A DNA stretch of 5,600 bases from Bacteroidales bacterium (GTDB lineage: Bacteria; Bacteroidota; Bacteroidia; Bacteroidales; WCHB1-69), in contig JAIRTU010000160.1 in the NCBI GenBank assembly GCA_031254735.1, positions 1 to 5,600 of the forward strand. Reading direction: 5' to 3'. Shown here piece by piece: positions 1 through 5,600 of the stretch. Under the pieces are notes generated by a model. That model searched no databases, was not told the origin of the DNA, and worked only from the letters and a program-made list of their open reading frames with translations. Position 1 is the first letter of the stretch, and each line of letters starts with the position of its first letter. The position numbers and the translations under genes were made by a program.

Positions 1-800
1 GTTGATTTTAACGGAAACATGTCGTCGGCGACATATTCATGGCGACGTGTAAGTGCGGTAAGTCTTGCCGGATTACCTGCGAGCGGAACAGGATATTTAC
101 CTGCATTTACCGCTTCAAATACAACTTCGTCTCCCATTGTTGCCACATACGAAGTAACCATGTCGTACACCAACAACAATGTAACATGTACAGTATTGGA
201 TTCGTTGGATATAACGGTATATCCTGCACCTGAAGTAACATCTCCGGCGAATGACGTCATCGTTTGTAACGGAAATACCCTCACGGTAACTTTTGCGGGA
301 GCGGCAGATACCTATTCGTGGCGTAAAACAGCAGGCGATATAATACCGGGAGTTCCGTCGCATGGCGTTGGCAATATAAGTACCGGAGTATTGACAAACA
401 GCGGTATCCGTCCATTGACAGCCCTTTACGAAGTAATACCGTCATACAATTTCAATGGAGGCAAATGCGAAGGAGCGGCATATACTTTTGCCGTTACCTT
501 AAATCCGACAGCAGAATTGAGCAGTGCGGTATCGGCAGATACCATCTGTTCGGGATCGGCATACAGCTATACGGCAAGCAGCAATGTACAGGGAGTAATT
601 TTCTCATGGACTCGTGCATCAAATGCTTCAATCAACGGCGGAGCGTCAGGCAGTGGCAGCACGGCGTCTATCAACGAGGTATTGACCAATACATCCTCTG
701 CTCCGATAACAGTTACCTATCAATACAGCCTCACCATAAATGGTTGTACGGTATCGGGAGCAACCGAAGCGATACAAGTAACGGTATTGCCGACGATAGA
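1..800 (+). repeat. Three tandem PKD-like repeat units, about 93-97 codons each
   Basis: These are diverged protein-level repeats inside the surface-protein gene. Landmark residues recur at a near-constant period, numbered from the Met at 19: tryptophans W8, W101, W197; the tyrosine of the ATYEV/ALYEV/VTYQY strand at 44, 137 and 234; the late cysteine at 57, 150 and 243. The early cysteine is at 83 and 177 and again at 271 in the following domain. The first unit is cut by the left edge. The DNA copies have diverged, with only short identical stretches such as GGAGCGGCA followed by NATAC near 298, 472 and 871 (the third lies just beyond the three units). Array length upstream cannot be judged here. 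Confidence 0.8.
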
Positions 801-1809
801 TATGTCCTTTTCGGCAAGATACGATGTGTGTGTCAATGCAACGGAGGCGGTATTAGCCTATACTCCACTAGGAGCGGCAAATACTGAATATCGCATTATC
901 TTCGACCGGGCGTCGTTGGCAGCAGGATTTGTTTCCGTATCTGTTGCATCGGCATTGCCGGCAGACGGTATTCATGTTCCGCTTCCCGCCGGTGTAAGTT
1001 CGGGCGATTATCATGCAACGGTTTATTTGGGAAGAGGTGTTTGTGAGGCTTCTTATCCCGTAAGTATTCATGTAATGCCGCTTACGCAGATAGTAGAGCA
1101 ACCGCAATCGATACAGGCACTTTGTCCGAATATTTCACAGATAATGCTTACGGTTGTTGCTCTTGGAGAAAATCTGACCTATCAATGGTATTTCAACGCC
1201 TCTCCGATAGCGGGAGCAACGCAGGCGGTATATCAGACACTCTACGACAGCACCATGGAAGGCAGCTATTATGTAGAGGTAACAGGCAGTTGCGGTTCGC
1301 TTGTCAGCGACAGCGTGAAGCTCAGCACCAACAATCTGTTGATTTTGGAAAAATGGGGCGATGTGCTGTATGTAGACAATTCCGACGACCGTTATGTGGA
1401 TTATCAATGGTATAAAAATGATTATCCTGTATCTCTTGACGGCAGTTCGCAATATTACGCCGAACGACCGTATTTGCAGGGGACCTATCGTGTGAGAGTG
1501 TATCTTGCAGACGGCACATGGTTTGAAAGTTGTGATTACGAGGTAGATAATTCCAAAGCCTTGTCTTCAAAAATCTATCCTAATCCGGTAGATGCAGGCA
1601 GTTTCATTACGGTGGAATTGGAAGAAGAATTGTCGGAAGATGCACAATCACAAATGGAAATATATGATATATTGGGTCGCATGCTTAGACGCGAACAGAT
1701 AACAGGAAACCGATTTAGCGTGGAAACACCTCAAACGGCAGGGACATACTATCTGCGTATCTACAACAAAGATGCAGGCTATATTAACAAACGTTTTATT
1801 GTTAAATAA
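1..1809 (+). CDS. Large PKD-like/Ig-like surface protein with T9SS C-terminal sorting domain (5' end missing)
   Basis: The frame is open to the left edge (codons before the Met at 19 read VDFNGN), so the true start and signal peptide lie outside the window. Residues are numbered from the Met at 19. Three homologous PKD-like units cover about 1-258, with TYSW/FSW tryptophans at W8, W101 and W197. A fourth related domain (about 259-358) has C271 and C342. An Ig-like domain (359-436) has C369, W390, the motif GSYYVEV and C425. Another module (about 438-510, YQWYKN...GTYRVRV) precedes the tail. Residues 518-596 match the type A T9SS sorting domain: YPNP at 520-523, DILGR at 550-554, GTYYLRI at 575-581 and a terminal KRFIVK. 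By family knowledge the protein is exported by Sec, crosses the outer membrane through T9SS, loses the tail and is attached to the surface or released. No enzyme domain is visible, so an adhesive or structural role is inferred; the ligand is unknown. It is probably co-transcribed with the OmpA gene 15 bases downstream. Confidence 0.9.
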   Translation, partial: VDFNGNMSSATYSWRRVSAVSLAGLPASGTGYLPAFTASNTTSSPIVATYEVTMSYTNNNVTCTVLDSLDITVYPAPEVTSPANDVIVCNGNTLTVTFAGAADTYSWRKTAGDIIPGVPSHGVGNISTGVLTNSGIRPLTALYEVIPSYNFNGGKCEGAAYTFAVTLNPTAELSSAVSADTICSGSAYSYTASSNVQGVIFSWTRASNASINGGASGSGSTASINEVLTNTSSAPITVTYQYSLTINGCTVSGATEAIQVTVLPTIDMSFSARYDVCVNATEAVLAYTPLGAANTEYRIIFDRASLAAGFVSVSVASALPADGIHVPLPAGVSSGDYHATVYLGRGVCEASYPVSIHVMPLTQIVEQPQSIQALCPNISQIMLTVVALGENLTYQWYFNASPIAGATQAVYQTLYDSTMEGSYYVEVTGSCGSLVSDSVKLSTNNLLILEKWGDVLYVDNSDDRYVDYQWYKNDYPVSLDGSSQYYAERPYLQGTYRVRVYLADGTWFESCDYEVDNSKALSSKIYPNPVDAGSFITVELEEELSEDAQSQMEIYDILGRMLRREQITGNRFSVETPQTAGTYYLRIYNKDAGYINKRFIVK

Positions 1810-1810
1810 C

Positions 1811-1817
1811 AGGAGGG
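1811..1817 (+). promoter_or_regulatory. Strong Shine-Dalgarno sequence before the OmpA-family gene
   Basis: AGGAGGG lies seven bases before the ATG at 1825 and directly after the stop codon of the surface-protein gene (TAA at 1807-1809). Its position favours 1825 (or the adjacent ATG at 1828) as the translation start. The in-frame ATG at 1870, which would give a shorter and more standard signal peptide, has no comparable site. A match this good is notable because many Bacteroidetes genes lack a recognisable Shine-Dalgarno sequence. Confidence 0.7.
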
Positions 1818-1824
1818 CTTTAAA

Positions 1825-3657
1825 ATGATGACGAAAATTCAGAAAATAACGAAAAAAGTGAATTGTAAGATGAAAACAATAACAAGAATCATCGCCGTTG
1901 TATGTATCCTCTTTCTGATTATGCCGTTGCAGGCACAGGAAAAAGGTTCTTTTCTGACCCTGAAAGGAGGTTTGGGTTCTACCGGATTGCAGTACGAACT
2001 CTTGGGAGCAAGTCGTAATGGCGTGCGTCATAACCGACTTGGTTGGAATGCGGAATTGGGGTATCAATATTTTTTCACTCAACATTGGGGAATAGCTGCG
2101 GGAGTGGGCATTGCACATTACCGCACCTTGGGGACGTATCCTTTTGCGTACGATACCAAGAACTGTTTCGACTTGGGTTCACAAGTGGACGATGACGGTT
2201 TTGGCGACAATGACGGTAATTACCGGTTGCAGGTTCATTTGATGGACTGGAAAGAAATCCAAAAGACCTATTTTGTGGAAATACCGCTTATGGTGATGTA
2301 TCAGCATAAGTTTGGCGAAAGACAAACAAGCGGTTTCTATGTGGGACTTGGAGCTAAATTGCAGTTGCCCATAATTTCCAACTATTATGTACAGGATGCC
2401 TCTTCTGCGGAAGATGTGCGTTTGCGTGTGGCAGCTTACTACGACGACGGACATTTGAGAGTGGGAGGAGAAGACGATCCTCAACTTCCGCAGCATGGCT
2501 TTGGCGGCATTAACGATCCTCACAATAAATTGGATTGGGAAGGAAGTGCCTCATTGAAATTGGGCGTTGCCCTGAGCGGGGAAGTCGGTTTCTTGATAGG
2601 TCTGAGCAAAAGGGTAGACCTTATGCTCGCAGGTTTTGTTGATTATGGTCTTATGAATATCAAAAAAACAGGACAGGAAGACCCTTTGCTTTCAGCGCCT
2701 GAGAAATATTTGCCCGAAGCCGGCGAGAATGTCGGAAAAGGCATTGTTTATCGCGGCATGGTAGAATCCGACCGCACGGAGAGCATCAATCCCTTTGCCT
2801 ATGGCGGTAAAGTGGGCGTGCGTGTGAAGTTGGGAAAACTGTCAACGGACAGAACGTCTCGGGATAGGGAAGAACGCATGGCACAGGCAGAGAGACAGGC
2901 TATAGACGCTTTGCGCAACAAAGTAGACGCTCTTGACAAAAAGATGGACGCCCTTGACAAAAAAGTGGAAAAGTTGTTGGAACAGCCTCAACCGCCAACG
3001 GTAGTAACGACAACAACGCCGGCAAAAGCCACAGCAGCTACTTTCAGAGGTGTTGTAACCGACTCTGCGACCGGGGATCCTCTTTTGGCAACCATAGAAG
3101 TGTACGATGAAGCTGAAAATTTGGCAGGCGTAACGGCGTCGGATGCAAATACAGGTGTTTTTGAAGTTACCGATTTGCCATTGGGCAAAACGTACAGCAT
3201 CAAGACAAAGAAACCCGGTTATGCCTATTCTGTTCAGGAAGATATAAATGTGGGAGCAGAAGAAGAAACTCCCATACGGAATTTCAATATAAAGTTGAGC
3301 GGATTGGAGAAAAACAGTTCGTTCTCGTTGAAAAATATCTTCTTTGAAACGGCAAAGACTACGTTGAAACCCGAATCGATGAAAGAAATAGATAATCTGT
3401 ATCAGTTAATGACAGAAAATCCGAGGTTAAAGATCGAAGTGAGCGGACATACGGACAATGTAGGCGGATACGAGTATAACCAAAAGTTATCGAAAGGCAG
3501 AGCAGCGGCAGTGGTGCAAGCCTTGATCAATAAAGGGATTTCTGCCGAAAGGTTAGAGAGTGCGGGTTACGGCTACGATCGACCGGTAAGCACGAACTCA
3601 ACACCCGAAGGTCGCGCCCAAAATCGCCGTGTGGAATTTAAGGTTTTAGAAAACTAA
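1825..3657 (+). CDS. Outer-membrane beta-barrel protein with coiled coil, regulatory-like domain and OmpA peptidoglycan-binding domain
   Basis: A complete 610-residue envelope protein. The start at 1825 is chosen for its Shine-Dalgarno site. It gives a Lys-rich n-region, a hydrophobic core at about 22-34 and a likely cleavage after LQA (residue 37). Residues about 41-337 look like a Bacteroidetes outer-membrane barrel: alternating aromatic/Gly strands such as GYQYFF, FVEIPLMVMYQ, GFYVGLGAKLQL and a closing GGKVGVRVKLG. A coiled coil follows at 360-387, then a Pro/Thr linker (388-405). Residues about 406-490 form a carboxypeptidase-regulatory-like beta-sandwich (TFRGVVTDSATGDPL). The OmpA domain covers about 498-610, with GHTDN, LSKGRA, GYG and EGRAQNRRVEF. 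D544 and R559 occupy the positions and 15-residue spacing of the diaminopimelate-binding Asp/Arg pair of OmpA proteins, so peptidoglycan binding is well supported. The protein should tether the outer membrane to the wall. It follows a T9SS cargo gene by 15 bases and ends before a terminator, so it is probably the last gene of that unit. Its specific partner is unknown. Confidence 0.92.
   Translation: MMTKIQKITKKVNCKMKTITRIIAVVCILFLIMPLQAQEKGSFLTLKGGLGSTGLQYELLGASRNGVRHNRLGWNAELGYQYFFTQHWGIAAGVGIAHYRTLGTYPFAYDTKNCFDLGSQVDDDGFGDNDGNYRLQVHLMDWKEIQKTYFVEIPLMVMYQHKFGERQTSGFYVGLGAKLQLPIISNYYVQDASSAEDVRLRVAAYYDDGHLRVGGEDDPQLPQHGFGGINDPHNKLDWEGSASLKLGVALSGEVGFLIGLSKRVDLMLAGFVDYGLMNIKKTGQEDPLLSAPEKYLPEAGENVGKGIVYRGMVESDRTESINPFAYGGKVGVRVKLGKLSTDRTSRDREERMAQAERQAIDALRNKVDALDKKMDALDKKVEKLLEQPQPPTVVTTTTPAKATAATFRGVVTDSATGDPLLATIEVYDEAENLAGVTASDANTGVFEVTDLPLGKTYSIKTKKPGYAYSVQEDINVGAEEETPIRNFNIKLSGLEKNSSFSLKNIFFETAKTTLKPESMKEIDNLYQLMTENPRLKIEVSGHTDNVGGYEYNQKLSKGRAAAVVQALINKGISAERLESAGYGYDRPVSTNSTPEGRAQNRRVEFKVLEN
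2923..2985 (+). repeat. Three 21-base tandem repeats encoding coiled-coil heptads
   Basis: Each 21-base unit encodes one heptad of the OmpA-family protein: VDALDKK, MDALDKK and VEKLLEQ (residues 367-387). The first two units are nearly identical in DNA; the third has diverged. A fourth heptad, IDALRNK (360-366), lies just before and is more diverged in DNA. Hydrophobic a positions are I360, V367, M374 and V381, and d positions are L363, L370, L377 and L384, a textbook coiled-coil pattern. The segment sits between barrel and periplasmic domains, so it is probably a short oligomerising stalk in the periplasm. Confidence 0.8.
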
Positions 3658-3690
3658 ACCTGCTAAGAACATCTTCAATAGAGTGTGTGA

Positions 3691-3732
3691 GAGGTGAGGT
3701 GCTTTCCTGAAAAGCATCTCCCTCTTTTTTTT
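3691..3732 (+). terminator. Rho-independent terminator of the surface protein/OmpA unit
   Basis: The left arm GAGGTGAGGTGCTTT (3691-3705) pairs with AAAGCATCTCCCTC (3711-3724) around a five-base loop CCTGA. The stem has one bulged T and one G-T wobble, and is followed immediately by eight T (3725-3732). It begins 33 bases after the OmpA stop codon. Read on the other strand, no T run follows the stem, so it should act mainly on + strand transcripts. Confidence 0.88.
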
Positions 3733-3903
3733 GAAACCCCCGAAATCGCAAAACAGGAGAGAGAAACACACTTCTAATGATGTCCGGTAGAAATCTAAAA
3801 TACCGGGTTCTCATTATCAACACGTTAGCTCCTGCCGGACATTTTGGCAAATAATTTTACCTCACAAATAATGGACGGATAAACACGTGAATATCAATGG
3901 TTT
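3733..3903. other. Convergent intergenic spacer with overlapping inverted repeats
   Basis: No convincing gene is seen between the terminator and the stop codon of the transketolase C-terminal subunit. Two competing inverted repeats are present. The first pairs TAATGA (3775-3780) and CCGGTA (3784-3789) with TACCGG (3801-3806) and TCATTA (3811-3816). The second pairs ATGTCCGGTAG (3780-3790) with CTGCCGGACAT (3832-3842), eleven pairs with one G-T wobble. They share the left arm and cannot form together. Neither is followed by a T run on either strand, so they are not standard terminators. A 3' processing or stability element for the - strand transketolase transcript is one possibility; an old repeat remnant is another. 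Confidence 0.6.
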
Positions 3904-4824
3904 TTATAAATTATCGTCAAAATAACTTTTTTGCAAAGACAAAAAGTTTTTCTCTTTGAGAAACATCTGCGAACCCGATATTGCAGAAAAAGTATCTCGT
4001 ATTGCTATTCTTTGTACTTTTGGAAGATGTGTCAGCAATCCTTCTTCTCGTAAATCGTTCATTGCCTCCAAAATAGCCGAGCCGAAGCCTGCCGAAGCCT
4101 GATGTTCTTCCGTTGTGATAATTTTTTTATACGAATTAAATATCGGCAATAACTTTTCTTTGTTCAGAGGTTTGATAATCGGGAAAGTATACACCGAAGC
4201 ATTGATTTTGTTTTCTTTGATAAAATCCAGATTGTCTATGGCGATACTTCCGGTAGATAAAACAGCCGTATTTTCTCCTTTTTGTATCAAAACAGCTTCT
4301 CCTGTTTGATAGTCATTCAAAGGTTTTTCATGAATGATCTTTTCTCCATTTTTCCCCAAACGAATATAAAAGGGCGATGTTTCTTTTACGGCTAATGTGG
4401 TCAACATTTTCGATTCGGTCGGGTCGGCGGGGGTACAAACCGTTAAATCGGGAATTGTCCGCAACATGCCGAGTTCTTCTGTTGTATGGTGAGATGTTCC
4501 CAACGAACCATACGCATAACCACCTCCCACCGCAATGATATTTACATTTAAATGATGATAACAAATGTCGTATCGTATCTGCTCCATGCATCGCAACGTG
4601 GGAAAATTTCCAATGGAATAAATAAATGGGATAAAGCCTTCTTTTGCCAATCCTGCGGCTATTCCTGCCATGTTTTGTTCTGCAATGCCCACATTGATAA
4701 AACGTTCGGGAAATTGTTGGGCAAAAGGCTCTACAATATTGTATCCCAAATCGGCTACCAACAAAAATACTTTATCGTCTGTTGAGGCTTCTTCCACCAA
4801 CTGTTTAATAAATGCCGTTCTCAT
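3904..4824 (-). CDS. Transketolase, C-terminal subunit
   Basis: A complete 306-residue subunit of a split transketolase. Transketolase moves a two-carbon ketol group between sugar phosphates using thiamine diphosphate and Mg2+ in the cytoplasm. This chain holds the pyrimidine-binding domain (about 1-165) and the transketolase C-terminal domain (about 175-300). The catalytic Glu that activates the cofactor is E49 in NVGIAEQNMAGIAAGLA. SLGTSHHTTEEL (107-118) matches the conserved substrate/cofactor loop with H112/H113, and IPDLTVCTPADPTE follows (124-137). IKPLN (217-221) and TTEEHQASAGFGSA (237-250) are typical of the C-terminal domain. The length is normal for split C-terminal chains. The ATG lies two bases beyond the stop of the N-terminal subunit gene (TAA-TC-ATG) with no obvious Shine-Dalgarno sequence, so translation is probably coupled and gives balanced subunits. 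Split pairs occur both in central pentose-phosphate metabolism and in sugar or polysaccharide clusters; the substrate cannot be decided from this window. Confidence 0.93.
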   Translation of the reverse strand: MRTAFIKQLVEEASTDDKVFLLVADLGYNIVEPFAQQFPERFINVGIAEQNMAGIAAGLAKEGFIPFIYSIGNFPTLRCMEQIRYDICYHHLNVNIIAVGGGYAYGSLGTSHHTTEELGMLRTIPDLTVCTPADPTESKMLTTLAVKETSPFYIRLGKNGEKIIHEKPLNDYQTGEAVLIQKGENTAVLSTGSIAIDNLDFIKENKINASVYTFPIIKPLNKEKLLPIFNSYKKIITTEEHQASAGFGSAILEAMNDLREEGLLTHLPKVQRIAIRDTFSAISGSQMFLKEKNFLSLQKSYFDDNL

Positions 4825-4826
4825 GA

Positions 4827-5600
4827 TTAACGTATCTGTTCCAAAGATTTTTGATATTGCTCTTCGTTCGGACTTCTATAATGCCACAATAAATCATTCT
4901 CCATAAAATCTACACCTTTCCCTTTTATTGTATGAGCTATTATCACTTTTGGGTTCTCGGTTTTCTGTAAAAATGCCTGTTCTATTTCATCGTAATTATG
5001 TCCGTTTATTTCTATCGGACTAAGGTTGAACGAGCGGAATTTTTCAGCCAACGGCTCTAAATTTATAACTTCATTGGTGTTTCCCAATGCCTGAATTTTA
5101 TTATAATCAATTATCACAGTGAGATTATTTAATTTTTGGTGGGCTAAAAAAAGAAAACTTTCCCAATTTGATCCTTCGTCCAACTCTCCGTCGCTCAACA
5201 AACAGTATGTTTTCCAATTTTGTTTTTTTGTCTTTGCTGCCAATGCCATTCCGCAAGCCACCGACAAGCCGTGTCCCAAACTTCCTGTCGACAACTCAAT
5301 TCCGGGAACTTTATGATTGGTATGACTCATCAAACGGCTATTATTTTGAGAATATGTTGTCAATTCTTCTGTCGGAAAAAATCCTTTCATCGCTAACACG
5401 GCGTACAATGCTGTACAGGCATGTCCTTTCGACAAGATAAATCGATCTCGCTCTTCCCATTGCGGATTATTTGGTTCTATATTCAAAATGCCATTATACA
5501 AAACCGATAATATATCTGCCATAGAAAATGCACCGCCAATATGCGAGGCTTTGGCAGCATATATCATTTCCAATGTTTTTTTTCTTATCTTTACAGCAAA
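4827..5600 (-). CDS. Transketolase, N-terminal subunit (5' end missing)
   Basis: The frame continues through the right edge. Nine codons upstream of the possible TTG at 5573 read FAVKIRKKT, which fits the usual family N-terminus (IRK..LEMIYAAK), so the TTG is very unlikely to be the start and only about 10-20 residues are missing. Counting the 5573 codon as residue 1, the thiamine diphosphate domain shows SHIGG (H11), LSKGHACTALY (H51), SHTNHKVPGIELSTGSLGHGLS (H84, H101), SDGELDEGSNWE (127-138) and DYNKIQ (156-161). D128, N158 and I160 match the Mg2+/diphosphate ligands of transketolases in identity and spacing. HTIKGKGVDFMEND lies near the end. The usual GDGE motif reads SDGE here, a tolerated variant as far as I know. 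It must pair with the C-terminal chain encoded immediately downstream to form active sites. The promoter lies outside the window. Confidence 0.92.
   Translation of the reverse strand, partial: FAVKIRKKTLEMIYAAKASHIGGAFSMADILSVLYNGILNIEPNNPQWEERDRFILSKGHACTALYAVLAMKGFFPTEELTTYSQNNSRLMSHTNHKVPGIELSTGSLGHGLSVACGMALAAKTKKQNWKTYCLLSDGELDEGSNWESFLFLAHQKLNNLTVIIDYNKIQALGNTNEVINLEPLAEKFRSFNLSPIEINGHNYDEIEQAFLQKTENPKVIIAHTIKGKGVDFMENDLLWHYRSPNEEQYQKSLEQIR

Noticed and set aside
298..884. Three GGAGCGGCA-NATAC stretches as a dispersed DNA repeat
   Set aside because: They encode the same GAAxT turn in homologous domains, so shared ancestry of the coding repeats and codon preference explain them.
1894..1908. 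Cysteine in the signal peptide (C27) as a possible lipoprotein site
   Set aside because: The residues before it are AVV, without the Gly/Ala/Ser needed before a lipobox Cys, and a normal cleavage site LQA follows.
1648..2118. A 156-codon - strand frame antisense to the gene junction
   Set aside because: It lies opposite two well-supported genes and its Cys/His/Phe-rich translation resembles no family; it is a frame shadow.
2179..2523. A 114-codon - strand frame antisense to the barrel region
   Set aside because: It is fully inside the OmpA-family gene with no domain or ribosome site of its own.
3775..3842. Integron attC-like site in the intergenic inverted repeats
   Set aside because: GTTAGCT at 3824-3830 resembles part of the core site, but it does not fit GTTRRRY, no matching partner core lies at the other end, and no gene cassette or integrase is seen.
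3638..3850. A 70-codon - strand frame across the terminator and the end of the OmpA gene
   Set aside because: It starts with TTG, overlaps both the OmpA 3' end and a clear terminator, and its protein shows no recognisable domain.

Overview
The window looks like chromosomal DNA of a member of the Bacteroidota (Bacteroidetes). The strongest marker is the end of the first gene, a type IX secretion system (T9SS) C-terminal sorting domain, which is confined to this phylum. The multi-domain PKD-like/Ig-like surface protein and the OmpA-family protein with a Bacteroidetes-style beta-barrel agree. Genus cannot be read from the sequence.

Left part (1-3657, + strand): a two-gene unit. The first gene enters through the left edge and is therefore partial. 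It encodes repeated PKD-like domains with regularly spaced cysteines, an Ig-like domain, a further beta-sandwich-like module and the T9SS sorting tail. Fifteen bases later, behind a strong Shine-Dalgarno sequence, comes a complete outer-membrane protein: signal peptide, beta-barrel, four-heptad coiled coil, Thr/Pro linker, carboxypeptidase-regulatory-like domain and OmpA peptidoglycan-binding domain. The short gap suggests one transcript, which ends at a clear Rho-independent terminator (3691-3732). A secreted surface protein made together with an outer-membrane protein that grips peptidoglycan suggests a shared envelope job; that link is inference.

Middle (3658-3903): a 246-base convergent intergenic region. 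It holds the terminator and, beyond it, a set of overlapping inverted repeats (3775-3842) that could form two mutually exclusive hairpins. Their function is unknown.

Right part (3904-5600, - strand): a transketolase split into two genes, read from the right edge towards the middle. The N-terminal subunit (thiamine diphosphate pyrophosphate/Mg site) runs off the right edge. The C-terminal subunit (catalytic Glu plus C-terminal domain) starts two bases after it ends. This half is more AT-rich than the left half in the lines I counted by hand (35-36% GC against 45%), so the two transcription units may have different histories.

No RNA gene, CRISPR array, insertion sequence or phage feature was found. 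The window is mostly recognisable Bacteroidetes biology. The less ordinary items are the domain architecture of the OmpA protein, its pairing with a T9SS cargo, and the intergenic hairpins.
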